Source: Hyphodiscus hymeniophilus
Taxonomy: Eukaryota > Ascomycota > Leotiomycetes > Helotiales > Hyphodiscaceae
Length of the DNA: 64,000 nucleotides
Direction: 5' to 3'
Assembly (NCBI GenBank): GCA_016508695.1
Contig: VNKQ01000005.1
Location: 186,001-250,000 of the forward strand
Shown: positions 11,501 to 25,716 of the stretch, piece by piece
Layout of the letters: each line of letters opens with the position of its first letter
How positions within the stretch are numbered: the stretch's first letter is position 1
Program-made: the position numbers and the translations under genes
The notes under the pieces: generated by a model
What the model saw: the letters and a program-made list of their open reading frames with translations, nothing else
Told to the model about the DNA's origin: nothing
The model's database searches: none

Positions 11501-14500
11501 TTAAGGTAAATTAACTCGAAACTTACTTAAGCTATAAAGATAACTATTTTACAACGCCTAAAGTAATTATTACGCTTATAAGATTTATAAAGCTTATAGA
11601 TATAAGAATAATACTTAATTCTAATATAAAAGTTAGCGTTATTTTATTAAATATAGTATTATAGTTTAAAATCCCTATTACTTATAATAATAGGATAATA
11701 CTTAAAACAATTATTAGAAATAAATCTAGATTTGTTAAGTTCTTTAATAACGTTACTATAATAATTAAAGATAATATAATTCAAACTCGATTTTATATTA
11801 TAAATTACCTAGAAATTAAAGTTATTTTTAAATTCTTATTTTTTTATAAAGCTAGGGTTACGTTTTAATACCCTAGTAATCTTAAAGATAGTCCTATATA
11901 TACTATTCTCTATAATCTAACTTCTAAATTAATTATAATAATAAAAACAAACGAAAAAATAACTAAAGAAAAGGCTAAGGAAATAAGAAAGGCTTAAAAA
12001 AGAGTAGGAGTAATTCTCTCTAAGAGTAAGAAAGAATTAAATTAAGATTTTAAATATCTTATTAATAAATTAGAAAACTAAAAACTAATATAATAAGTAG
12101 TATTATACTAATAGAATATAAAGATATTACTAGCGAGGAAAACTATTATTTTGCTTATAAGACTTATTAAGGTTATATAGCAAGAGATAATAAGCTAGTA
12201 AATAAGTATATAGAGACCTAGAGTCTTAATATTATTAAAAGGGCGGATAAAGGTATAAGCTATTAGTTTTCTCGATTACTTAATATTAATAACTATACTT
12301 ATTAAGATACTAATATTATAATAAGTAGTATCGAGATCGATCTCTTTATAACTACGTAATAGTAAGGAATCGCATTAAACAAAAGAATTAAAGTAAACGG
12401 AATAATATAATATTATCCCTAGGCACTATATATATTAAAAGGAACGGTTTGCTAATAATATAGCCAAAATAGTAGCTATCGATATAATATTTTAATAGAG
12501 TTTAATTAGCGACTTATAATTATATTCTTATAGTAATTAAAAGTAATTAGCTATAGGCTATTTCGATAACCTAGGCCGTTACTAGCTAACGAAATAATAT
12601 AAGACCTAATAATAGATTTCCTTTTTATACTAGATTTAATAATTAATTATAACGATAAGCATATATTGTAATATATAGCTCTATATCGCAATAAAAAGAC
12701 AAGATATATGCGAATTAGAGGTATATACAAAATAAAAGATAAGAAAATCTACTTTATAAATAAGGCAAATAGAATTAGAGCTAGACCTAATAGTTAATTA
12801 GACTAGTATAAACGCTTTATTATAAGAGATATTCCCTAAGAATATATAGGAAAATATAGGGAGTATATAATCGCTAGGTTTTTAGACATTCCTAAAGGTT
12901 TAAGATTAACGTAAGAACGATTAAAAGCCCTAGAAATTAGGAACGGCCTATAACTAAAAGAATGTTAAATACTAGAAGAAGTACTAGTTATAAGAGAAAA
13001 GGTAATAGTATAAGATTAGACTAAGTATAATCGATTTTATAAAGACGTTTCTCCTCTTATTATAATTAAAACTATAAAATACAAAGTATAATAAGTAGTA
13101 AATTTTCCTTATCTAAGAGCTTTACTACTAATTATAATAGGTATACTTAAAGACAAGCTTAATAAAGGAGTCTTAAAGTACTCTAATAGACCCTATAAGA
13201 ACCCTTAGTTTTTAGTAAAGAAAAAGTAGCTAGGTTAATATAAGTTAATTAACTTTATAATATACTTAAATATAATAATAAGAAGAGATACAAACTTGCC
13301 TCTATCGGTTAATAAATTTATAAAAGAGTTTATAAAATACTAGATTACTAGTTTAGTAAATATATTCTCTAAGTATAATTATTAGATTCTTAATTCTAAA
13401 TATAAAGATTTAACGGCATTTTTTATATTACTTAGACTACTTAAGAATATTATACTTCTTATAAGAGTAACAAATTCGGTTATATAGTTTATTAAAATTA
13501 TAAACAAGATATTATAGCTAATCTATTTAGCGATCTATATACTATTTGTTAATAATATAAGAGTAAAGAGACTATACTATAACTATAAAGGGGAAAAGAA
13601 CCTTCTAAGTATATAAAAGTTTGTTTTTAAGTATATTTAAAACCTTAATAAAACACTTAAGTTAATTAAACGAGCTAATAGGACTATTAGACTAAAATCG
13701 TAATTCTATATAAATAAAATAAATATAATTAGATTTATTTACAATTCGAAAGAAAGAGAGCCTATAATAAATAAGATTATTAAAATCCAAAACTAAAAGA
13801 CACTAGAAAACCTAATAGAAGTAAAAGGCTTCCTTAGCCTTTATAGCTATTTCTATATATAGGTTAAAGGATATAGTCTAATTATAGAACCCTTATACCG
13901 CTTATAAAAGAAAGGAGTAAAGTTCTATTAAATCCTAGATATATAAGGCAAAGTAATAAAATAGTTACAAGACGTATTAATAATAGCGTTAATATTAATT
14001 TAAATCGATTATAATATAGGAGCTAAAGAAATCGTTATTAGCGTTAATATAAGCCTTATTAGTTATAAAGGCTATTTAGGCTAAAGAGATCCCAAAACTA
14101 GTATAATACGACTTGCTAAATATAAGAGTAGTATTTAGATAGTAGTAAAGCGTAAATATAATACTACAAAAAAAGAATACTATAGAGTATTAAAAATATT
14201 TAAGAAATTATAATTATAAATTATCGGAACGCACTTTATACTAGAAATTAACGCAAACGTCCTAATAATATAATTAAATCGAGTTATAATAAACTATTTA
14301 AATGCCTTAATTACTTAATAGCTTATATAAATTCGATTATTTAATTTTGAAGTTCGATATATTATAAGTACTAAGTATATTATTACTAATACTTTATTAA
14401 AAAGACTATTATATTCTAACGACGAGGAGTTAAATAATATTAATATTAATAATTAGATTCTTTTTAAGTTAAAAGTATATAAGATATGCCCTATTAAAGC

Positions 14501-15936
14501 TAACTTAGATAAGGAATTAGCTAAAGACTTAATATTGCGTAATAGATATATAATTTTAAAAGATATAAGAAATCGGATAAAATAATTAAAGAATAAAGTA
14601 TAAAAAGAAGTAAAGAGTTTTTCTTCTAATAATAATAGCAAATACAAGACTCTAATTTCTATAAGAGAATATAAAGAGAACTCGATTAAAATTATAAGGT
14701 ACTTAACGATAATAAAGAAGTCTAAAGAGCTAAATAAGTCCGAATTCTATAAGTTTAAGAGAGAGGCACTTAAATATAGAGTATATAAAAGAAGGCTTTA
14801 AAGGCTAGCTATAAAAGGACTACCGATTAAGCTAATTATTAATAATAAGAAGACTTATACGCAAATTTTATACAATTTATATAATTAAAGTAGTTATAAA
14901 AGGTATAAAACTATATATTATAAGGTAGCGTAACAATATTTCTAGTATAATTATTATAAAAACGTTAAGTAATTTATTAAAACTTATTTAAAATACTAGT
15001 TTCGATTGTCTATTTAATAAAAAGAACTATTATACCTTATAGCTTCAAATAGCTTAATAGAAAAATAGGGGCTTAATATAACTTATATACTATATTAGAA
15101 AGACAAGAAGTACCTTATTATTATAAGGGATAATATAAGTAAATAAGTTAAAGCTAGAGCGTTATTAATAAAGAAAGCTCTTCTAGTTATAAAATTTATT
15201 TAAAAAGATATTATATATTACTATAATATTTTTTAAAGACTTATTATTAATAGAGGAAGTAAGAATAAAGCTTAGGTATTTAAACTCTTAAACTAATAGA
15301 GTATAAAGAGGTTATAAATCTTTACTTATTACTTAGCTATAAATAGAATAGTTAAGAGAGGTTATTATATATTAAAGGATATACTCTTTAAGCTAAAAGT
15401 TAATTAAATAGAGAATTTGCCTATAGTTTTATTTACTAATAAAACGATAGTATATAGACTTATTAAGTTTACTCTATTTTATATAGTTTATAAGAGAGAA
15501 CTAATTTTACTTATAGAGATAAAGATTCTAACTTAAAGAACTATTTTTTAGGAGGAGGTTATAAATAGAGCTAAACTTATTTTAATAAGGGTATAGTAAT
15601 TCTAAATATAGGAAAAGAATATAAAAGAAGCGATAAATTAAAAGACTTAGCGATAATAAGAAGAAAAAGAAGCCTTTAATATAAGGCACAATATTCGATT
15701 AAGACTACTATAAGTAAGAGATATCGTACTAAAGTATAATTCGCAAAGAAAAGTCGATATATTGTTAAATTAGAAATTAAATTTTCGGTAGCTTAGGCCG
15801 TACTAAATTAAGTAAGCTAATATTAAAAAGGGCTATTATAAATTAAAAGAATTAGGACTAGATAGAGCGATATTAAAGGAAACCTTTATAGGAACTCGAT
15901 TAAAACTATTCTTTATATAATAAAGATACTTTTATA
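11501..15936 (+). pseudogene. Gypsy pol relic: protease, RT, RNase H, integrase
   Basis: The plus-strand translation gives Gypsy landmarks in order. Near 11.6 kb IILNSNIKVSVI stands where retroviral-type proteases have a D-S/T-G-A motif. At about 13.13-13.7 kb the RT reads SPYKNPWFLVKKK-like and then DLTAFFILLRLLKN; the active site reads LFVNNIRVKR where the family has LDD, so both Asp have become Asn. At about 13.8-14.3 kb comes EVKGFLSLYSYF followed by the RNase H region. At about 14.87-15.45 kb is the integrase, including ENLPIVLFTNKT. Near 15.72-15.93 kb YKLKELGLDRAILKETF and TRLKLFF correspond to the C-terminal tail. Stops are frequent, mostly former Gln. Limits are approximate. Confidence 0.9.
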
Positions 15937-15963
15937 TATATTAGCAAAAGTTTTTTATATCAG
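15937..15963 (+). repeat. Left copy of 27-bp inverted repeat
   Basis: It matches the reverse complement of 32939-32965 at 24 of 27 bases. The three mismatches are all C/T transitions, and the shared core is AAAAGTTTTTTATAT. The match stops abruptly on both sides. It lies directly downstream of the Gypsy pol relic. Confidence 0.7.
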
Positions 15964-16520
15964 GTGGCTACTATTCGGCTATTAGTAGTACCAAACGCCT
16001 ATTAGTGCCGCACTATACACATTCTAGGCAAGTCTAAAAATTTGGCTCTATTAAATTTATAATATATATCAAGTAATTATTATTATAACCCTAGCGACTA
16101 TATTAAAATTATTAGTAACGTCTACCTTATATATATAGTTCTTATTACTATCGATATTTAGGCTATAGATTATTTTAGTATAAATAGGTTTAATATTACT
16201 AATAGTATTATTATTATAAGTAGAACTAGAGCTACCTATCTCTGTGTCGCCGTAATTAGTATTACTATTACTATTATAGTCGCAATCTTTACTAATATTA
16301 TCGTTACTATTATTACTATTATAGTCGCAATCTTCCCTATTACTATTAATATTATTATTACAAATAGTATTATATACCGTAATATCGCTAGAGATAAGGA
16401 AAGCTTATTATACTTATATATAGAATATTCCTTTGCCCTAAGACTCTTATATCCAAATCCTACTTATATACTTAAAAATCCTAAGTTTGCCGAAAATACG
16501 TCTAAAATCCTCTTTAAATA

Positions 16521-16605
16521 CGCCTAAATCCCAAATACACTTAAATCCTAAATACGCTTAAATCCCAAATATACTTAAATTCCAAATATACCTAAATCCC
16601 AAATA
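16521..16605. repeat. 17-bp tandem repeat, five units
   Basis: Five contiguous 17-bp units with the core TAAATCCCAAATA, varying mainly by C/T changes. It lies just inside the left end of the unidentified segment. Confidence 0.85.
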
Positions 16606-19603
16606 TATCTAATATATATCTTAAATCTTTCTTAAATACGCTAGTAATATTATTAGGCTTTATTATTATTATAACCGCTTAGAGAAGGCGTAGTCTAAAC
16701 TAGCTAGCGTTTCTAACCTACTACTAGTATTATTATAAGACTATCTATAAAATTATTATTATATATTAGATAACCTCTATTTAAAATTAGCTTTTATTCT
16801 TTTAGCTTATCTATTTCTCTTTAATACAAATTATACTTATTAGCCTTTACTCCGGCTAATAATAGAAACTTGTCCTATATTATATTCTTATTTAACTTTG
16901 CTTCTTTTTTTTGCTATAAGTTATAAACTTATAATAATATTAATAGCTTAAGGTATAAACTCTTTAGAGTGCGGGCTAGCGCTTTTAGACTTATCTTTTA
17001 AGTAAAAGACAAACCTAATTAATTATTATAATAGAAACGTATAAGAAGACTTATAAGTTTTATTATAGTTACCTTTAGGCGTTTTATAAGATAAGTAGAT
17101 AAGTTTATATTAGATTCGTTTAGAGCTTTTCGAATTATACTTTACTTAAAGGCCTTTACTTTATTCTTTACTTTTATTATAAATTTCGTTTCTTTATCTT
17201 ATAATAATATTAGAAGCTCTTGCGAGAGCTTGCGTTTTCGAAGGGAGTAAGGGGGGAGTACTTATAATACCTCGTTATACTTATTACTATTACTATTATT
17301 AGTATTTATAATAAATATATTATTAGTATACGCGCTATTAAATATATAAAAGGAAAATACTACTCTATAATTCTAGACTTAGATTTATATTATCGCTTAA
17401 GTTATTACTCTTATAATTACTTAGTAGTTACTCTTTATTATTATTACTTGCTATATTATTACTCTTATAATCTATTAAGTAGTTAATATCTCTAGTAATA
17501 TAATAAGAGGCCTTATTACTATTAGTAATAGTTTTAGTTATAAGAGGATTAGTATCGAGTATATTAGCGAGTCCTTAATCTTAAGCTAATATTTCTATTA
17601 TAAACTTAATATTTATATCTCCCTTATTTACTCTTTAAGTATTAAAAAGCTCCTTGTCTTCTTATAAAGCCTTAGTATTTGAACTTTAACTAGGTTATAA
17701 AGTTTAGTAATAGCTTATATTACTTTTAGACTCGTAACCCTCTTAGGTAATCAAATTAATATACTTATTATAAGATATACTAATAGAACTTACTAATTCT
17801 TTTATAAAGTTAAGATTATTTATTAAGTTATTTATTATATCCTTAAACTTATTTAGTATTAGATTTGTATCCTTAGCTAACTAACTAGTTATAACGTATC
17901 TCTTAACCTTTTTACTTAATCTTATTACAAAGAGTCTTTACTTTTTATTACTTATATTTTACTAACTATTCTTAACCTTATAAAAGATAGCTAAAGTAAA
18001 AGTAATTAGCTAATATATTAAAGGAAAGGGGAATTTAAATTATTATCTTTACTTATAGTAATAGCTAATCTCTTATTACTGCGTACTTTGTCTTTAATTA
18101 TAATTAGGATATAAATATAGACTATTACAATTATATACGCTAGAATAGGTTTAAATTATTATTATACAATTATATACTAGACACTAGCCTAGTGTTTGCC
18201 TAGTTAAAAGAAATAGCTAAGACACTTTATAATTAATAAACTCGTCTATTTTTTATCCCCTAGCTATAAAATATAAGTAATAATTATTTCTAAGTATTAG
18301 AGCTTAGATACCTTTATTATATTAGGCGAAAGCACTATATAATTATTAAATAGCCGAGTATAAAATGCCGATACTTAAGCCTTACTAAGCCCTACGACTT
18401 AATAGTTATATTTATAGTCTATAATTCTCTATATTATTATAATTATAATAAAACGTTATTTACTAATAAAATCTCGTATTTATTATTTATTAGCCAAAGT
18501 ATATCTCTATAATTATAAATACCTTTTGTATAATAACCTTCTTTAGCTTATAAGACTAAAAGCCGTTTACGTTTTATTAGTATATTATTATTCTCTAGGC
18601 TTTAATTATAACTTGGCCTAATATATTCTCGTCCTTTTTAAACTATATTTATTATATTATCCCTAGCTACTTGCTTGCCTAAGCGCTCGCTATAATTAAC
18701 ATGCTTATTTTAATTTCCCGCTTTAAGTATTTAGTCCTCTTAGCTTATATTAGATTCTTACGTGCGATTTATACCTTTAGCTAGCCTTATAGAAACGGGG
18801 TTAACGTAGTAAATCTAATATCGATACTTATTTTTATAAGTATATAATAAGAACTCTTTTAGGGTTAAAAGCTATAAAAGGATATTAAGTCGTAACTAGA
18901 GAGTTTAAATATAAGATTTAAGTAATCTATCGGGGGGGTTTTTACCTTGCCTTATATATATATATACTCTTACTCTATTAAGTATTAGTCTTTTGCGTCT
19001 TTTATATATTAGGATTAGTCTTACTATTAATATATATAAGCCCTTTACTTGTAAATTATAACTTTCTCTATATTTAAGTAACGGCTATCGACGGCTATAA
19101 AAGTCTTTATTTAGCTAGTTAATACTTTATAACAAAGTTAGTAGGCTATTATTATACTATAATATATAATAGACTCTATTAGCTATACTAGATCTGCGAT
19201 TACTAGTCTAGTTATTATTTAAATTATAAAAAGAAGATATATTATATATCGAGTAATAAAGTAAACAATATATAATATATATAAAAGAAGATAAGTTTAA
19301 ATAAAAAAGACGCGTTAGACTAAGAGTATTATAATAAAAAGGTATATTAAATAAAAAAACGCGTTAGTAATAAATCTTATTACTACTCTCGACCTTATCT
19401 TTTCTTATTTAAGTTATAATAACTACTTGACCCTATAAGAGAAAATAAAGTCTTATTATATATAGCGAATTTACTTTTAGAGTAAGAAGACTAAAGCTAA
19501 TAAATATATCTTATAATTTAAGACTATTTATAAACTTACTTATCTTATAAATAGTTATAAAGCTAAGAAATAATCCCTTTTTATATTAATAATATAGAAA
19601 CTA

Positions 19604-20019
19604 GTACTTATAAGAAGATTTTAAGAAGATTTAAAACTCTAGCTAATTTTTTAAGCGGATTATAAGAAGATTTTAAAAAGATTTAAAACTCTAGCTAATT
19701 TTCTAGGCGGATTATAAAAAGACTTTAGAAATATTTAAAACTCTAGTAAATTTTCTAGGCGAATTATAAAAAGACTTTAAGAATATTTAAGACTCTAGCT
19801 AATTTTCTAAGCAAATTATAAAAAGACTTTAAGAATATTTAAGACTTTAGCTAATTTTCTAGGCGGATTATAAAAAGACTTTAGAAATATTTAAGACTCT
19901 ATTTAATTTTCTAAGCAAATTATAAGAAGATTTTAAAAATATTTAAGACTCGAGCTAATTTCTTAAGCGAATTACAAAAAGATTCTAAAAACATTTAAAG
20001 TCTAAGCTAAGTATTTAAT
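19604..20019. repeat. 52-bp tandem repeat, about eight units
   Basis: Units begin at 19604, 19656, 19708, 19760, 19812, 19864, 19916 and 19968, an exact 52-bp period. Most differences between units are C/T or G/A transitions, so the array was homogeneous before RIP. Confidence 0.9.
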
Positions 20020-23000
20020 TAGATTATAAGAAGATTTAAGAGTAACGAAATATTTTAAGAGTATTTAAAGAACTTTTTAAAGGTATTTGACTTTAGAGTC
20101 TTATATATTATACTTAAACTAACGTAAAGAATATATTATAAGTTAATATAATTTATTATTATAATCTATATATTTTTTATTTTATAGGCCTAATAAATTA
20201 CTTAATTAATAAAATATAAGAAGATTAGTAACTTTATATACTAATTAATTTTATTTTTAAAGTCTATTACTTGCCTAAAGCCTTTAGCCTCTTAGTTCTT
20301 TTTATATAATACTTAATATTAATTCTAGTTAATATAATTGTTAATATAAAATATATCGCTTAGTTTATTTAAGATACTTATAAATACTAGTATAAGATAT
20401 ATATTATAAATAACCCTATTAATTATAAAGAACCGCTTATCTTTAAGCTTTTATAAAACTATTAATCTTAGGATAAAAGGTCTAGTTACCTCTATTATAC
20501 TATATATTAAATAAGGTTTATTAAGTTCTTTTATTTACTTCTTTAAATTCTTGCTTTCGCCTTTAAATAAGAATATATCTAATAAGGCTCTTTAGTAAGT
20601 AGGGATAGTTAAATGCGTATTTAATAGGTATATAAGCTTAATATTAACGATTAAGAGTAAAACTTATAATTAAGTAACTTATTATCTATTATACGGGTTA
20701 TACTTTAGTATATTCTTGCCTTTATTATTTAAGCTCCGAAAAGTAAATATATATACTTATACTTAATAAAAGTCCTTTTATAGGCCCTTTTTTATTTATT
20801 AGGCAGAATATTATAAAAGCTTAGCCTCTTATACCTTAGAATTACTCTTATCTTTTTTAGTTTGCCTCTAGTATTATATATTACTAAAAAGCTATATTAA
20901 ATAAAATCGGACTTATAATATATCTTTATTATATGTTTTCTTAGGGCTAATAACCCGAGACTTCTTAAGCCTTCTTTTACGCTCTTAGTAAATAAAACTA
21001 ATTAGTGCCTAAAAGAAGCCCGGGATCTTTAAAGTATTTGTAATATAGCCTACTAGTATTATTTGTATTTATAAGAGTTAAAAGTCTTAGAGTAATATTT
21101 AATTATTAATATTTAGTTACGTTACGGGTTTAAGCTTAGCTATTAGGATTAGTATCTTAATAAATACTATAATTTAAGCTATAATTAGTAACTTTACTTT
21201 TAATAATATTCTAAGAAAATAAAATAACTAGTTCTTTATTACTTATATAAACGTATACCTAATATTATAAGAGGCAATTTGAGTAAGATAATTCTTAGTC
21301 TTATTTGTACGATTATAAAACGCTTTTAAGAGGAACTTATATAAAGCCTTAAAATACTTAATATTATAACTATTCGGGGTACTTTACTTTTTAGTCGATA
21401 GACTATAATAGCTAAGTAAATAAAATTTCAAGTAATAATAATAGACTTTACTATTTATAGAGGGTCGAAAGGTATTAAAGTTAGCCTTATATTAATTAAT
21501 CTAATATATAACTTACCGAAAGTATCTTAATATATTATTATTATACGTCTAATATTACGTAATTATAATAAAGTCGAGAATAGCTCGACTATATTCTAAG
21601 GCTTTATTTGCTTTATTAAGAAGTAATAGAGTAATATAAGAGAGCTAAATATAAATAAGGTCTCGCTCTTTTCTATTAGTCTATTATATAATATATAAAA
21701 ACTTTTTAAAGTACTTTAACCCTTAGTAAGCTAGGACGTTAATAAGATATATATCTAATTATATAAGGCTAAGAAAGTCCTTTAACTTCTGGATATCCTT
21801 TACTTTTATTCTTTTCTCTTATCTTAGTTTATATATCTTATAAAGAAGTGTTTTTATTATATCGACTAGGTTCTTAAAGATACTCTTTTAGAGACTATAT
21901 AATATATTTATAACTAGATTCTTATAGATATTACTATAATTATAGTACTATAAGAATAAATTAATAAGATATATCTAAGTAAAGTCTTCTTTTATTATTC
22001 CCTTTATTACTTACTTTAATATTTATACTTATATACTTACTGGGGTCTTAAGTGATTATTTTATAATAATATCCTATATTCTCTTATATAATACTTTATA
22101 TATTTTATATTATTATCTATTTTTAATACTAGTAATAATATAGACTTCTTTATAATCGATATATATCGATACTAGAATAGGGAAATAATACTAAATCTTT
22201 TAATTAGTATAATAAATAAGCTAGCTAAAGCGGTATAACTATTCTAAAGCTATAGAAAGATTAATTTGCTAGGTAATAAGTATATAAGGATTAGCTTATA
22301 CTTAAAAATAATCTCTATATATTAATAGTAAATTTAGGACTTAATACTAGCGGCTATTATAATATCCGACCCCTTAGTTATAGACTTTAAGATAAGAAGA
22401 AGTATAAGAAGAAGAGTAGCTAGTATAGTTTACTTTTAACGTATATAGCGATTAAGATTTGTAATTGTTATATATAATAGATATATAGTCTAATCCCCTA
22501 TATATTATATTATAAGAGTCTTATCTATTATAATAATTATAAGTATAACCGTTATATTAAAAGGTAACCTTTATTATATATCTTATTACTAAGTACCCGT
22601 ATATATTTCGTTATAAACCTAAGGGCTAGTCGAATTATATAACTTTTTTATAACTACTTATAAAAGCTCGGGAGTAAAGAGCTAATAATTAAGTAAGAAC
22701 TCTAAATATTACCTTATTAGACGATATTTTAAAAGTAACTTCTCCGGGCTATTACCCTCGACTTAAAGCAAAATAATAATCTTTAACTATAACTAATAGT
22801 TACCGCCCGAAATATTATATAAGATTTAGTAAATTGTATTAATTATATTATTATAACTATTTAAAGTATTAAAAATATTACTAATTATAAAGCGCTTAAA
22901 GAAAAGAGTCTTAAACTACTTATTAATAGCGCCTTTACTTACTTAAGTATATTAAAACTAAGATATTAATTCCTAATTATATTAAGACGCAAATAAATAC

Positions 23001-23810
23001 TAAAGGTTTAGTTTTATAAGAGCCGGTTACCCTTTGGGAATATGTTCTTAAGGGTTATTAGCTAGAAACTCCTTTATGTCTTTAACTATTAAATACCGTC
23101 TAGGGACTTTTTTAGCTTTTATATATTATAATATAGTTATTACTAAACTATTAGTAATTTTACTACCGAGACTCGACTTTATATTATTATTATACTATCT
23201 TTGCCCTACTAAATATTTATATATATCCGGGTCGATAGATATAGTATTATTAATTACTTTAATATTAATATATCTTGTGAAAATCTTTAGTTCCTTATAA
23301 AGCTTATTTATCCTTAAATCGTCGTCGAGAGTATTAAGTAAGGTTATCTTTAAATATATTAAAAATCGAGTTAGTAATAATACTTAATTATTTAGGGTAT
23401 CTCGTATTATTGTCTTTATTTTAGCTTATAAGAAAATCTATTAGTAAATTACTCGATTGCCCTATATCCTCCTTAATACTTCTAGTTTAATTCTAACTCG
23501 ACTAATTAGTATTATTATTAGCGTATATAGAATTACAAAGCCTTAAGAGTATATAGGGATAGCTTATAATATAATATTACTAGTTACGCCTAAAGACGTT
23601 ATGCTATAGCTTATAATATAGCTTATATTTACTTAACTTAGCTAGATTACTTATACGTTTAGAATATATTTGATACTATATTATTTTTATAGTAAGGGTA
23701 ATAAGAAAATTACTATTATTGCGACGGGATTAGCTACGTTCTTTAAGTTTTCAAGTTAAGGTATTTTATTATAATATACGTAATTACTACTTAGTTAAAA
23801 GCCTAATAAA

Positions 23811-23880
23811 GGTATTTGTAAAAGGATTTGTAAAAGGATTTATAAAAGGATTTGTAAAAGAATTTGCGAGAGAATTTGTA
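23811..23880. repeat. 12-bp tandem repeat, about six units
   Basis: Repeats of GGATTTGTAAAA with A/G variation. Confidence 0.8.
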
Positions 23881-25296
23881 AATAATCTTAATCTTGCCTC
23901 TTTTTATAAGTAATTAATATTAAGATAATCTTTACTAATATAATAAAGTAAACTATAAAACTTACTAAATCTTATTTAATTACTCTCTAATTAAGCTTAA
24001 AGGTAAACTCTCCCTTAAGAAGTATTATAGTAATTTACTAATACTACTTAGTTACTTAACTACTTATAATAGCTAGCAAAATATCTAAGCAAATACTTAA
24101 AGTTATTATACAAATTATAACTCTATAACTAATCCCGTCTACTTGCTAAGGCCCTTATAAAGGGAGGAATATCTACTTTATTATATCTTAATTAAGTACT
24201 TTCTATAGTTACTAAGTAAGAATTGGCTTACGACTAGAGAGCTTAATTTCCTTAACCTCTTTCTTTTATATTATATTATCCCAAAACGAAATAGTATATA
24301 TAAGTAAATAGACTATATATAAAATCTAGTAATTACGACTAATATATATTAGAATAAATAAAGTATCGATCTAAAAAAAGGCTTAGATATCTAAGACTAG
24401 ATTTATATATTTAAATAGTCCCGTTACTATATATAAATCTAGTTAACTTCTTTCGTTATATTTATTAAATACTTTCTCGAGTTTAGGCTAGTAGTAAGTA
24501 TTTAGCTAAATATAAGAATATTTATTATTATTTATACTTAAATTACTAATAAAGGTAACTAGTTTACTCTAGGCGTTAATAACCTTATTATTTAATTACT
24601 TTCTTATATTAACTATAATTAGGAAGTCTTTTTATAAAAGGTTAGTACCGTAAAGCTTACTTTAAAATAAAATCTTATTACTATCTTAATTAAGATTGTT
24701 TGTCCTAAATATTTCCTTAAACTTTACAAAGTACTCGAAGCTAATATTATTATCCTTTAAAAACTTATAGCCATAAAGTAAATCCCTATTAGTAGGGAAC
24801 TTAACTCTCGAAATAGTTTATAAATCTTTAGCCAAATAATTCCCGTCTTTAGTATTATTATTAAGATTTATAACTAAAATAATAAGATTGCTTAATAATA
24901 TAATAAAGGTTTTTAAAAGTATAAAAAGTAAAGAAATCAAATAGTAATAATAGCTTTATATATATAATAAATAATTATTTAGTTTAGGTTTTATTTAAAA
25001 TTATTACTTTATTTATAATAATAAGACTTTATTTAATATTCCGAAACAAAAAATAGTCTATTAGATATAAGCCTTATATTATTTTCAAATCTCTTAAATA
25101 AAGAATATAAATACTATTAAAGACTAATAAATATAATTAAACTTATTATTTATTATTAATATAAGAGAATAAAGCTGCGTTTTATTAAGAATAATACTAG
25201 TAGAAATAATATTAACGTAAGTTTAAGGAGAATTTATAAAAGGATAATTAAAAGAGCTAATAGGAGTAATATAAAGGGATTTTTTTAAATAACGTT

Positions 25297-25716
25297 AAAT
25301 TTATAAGGCGGATTTCTCTAGATTTAAAGGAATTTTTAAAAGGATTTATAAAGAGATTTGTAAGATAATTTGTAAAGTAGAGATTTTAAGGCGGATTTCT
25401 TTAGATTTAAAAGAATTTTTAAAAGGATTTGTAAAGAAATTTATAAGAAAGTTTATAAAAGAAGAGATTTTAAAGCGAATCTTTTTAGATTTAAAGGGAT
25501 TTTTAAAAGGATTTATAAAGAGATTTATAAGATAGTTTATAAAAGAAGAGATTTTAAAGTAAATCTTTTTAAATTTAGGGGACTTTTTAAAAGGATTTAT
25601 AAAGAGATTTGTAAGATAGTTTATAAAAGAAGAGATTTTAAGGCGGATCTTTCTAAATTTTAGGGAATTTTTAAAAGGACTTATAAAGAGATTTGTAAGA
25701 TAAGAAGGGATTAAAT
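25297..25716. repeat. 84-bp tandem repeat, about five units
   Basis: Unit marks AGATTTTAA fall at 25381, 25465, 25549 and 25633, an exact 84-bp period, with a diverged unit before and a decaying edge after. Within each unit a shorter GGATTTATAAA-like motif recurs, resembling the 12-bp repeat at 23.8 kb. Confidence 0.87.

Noticed and set aside
14453..14647. A 64-codon minus-strand open frame
   Set aside because: It lies antisense to the Gypsy pol relic and has only AT-biased residues (Leu, Ile, Phe, Tyr).
8241..15936. A second Copia copy instead of a Gypsy element
   Set aside because: The domain order protease-RT-RNase H-integrase and the RT motifs are of Gypsy type.
19604..20019. Regularly spaced repeats resembling a CRISPR array
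   Set aside because: The units are contiguous 52-bp tandem copies without unique spacers, and the organism is a fungus.
23076..23300. A 74-codon plus-strand hydrophobic open frame
   Set aside because: The Leu/Ile/Tyr-rich, membrane-like look is what AT-rich DNA gives by chance, and nothing around it supports a gene.
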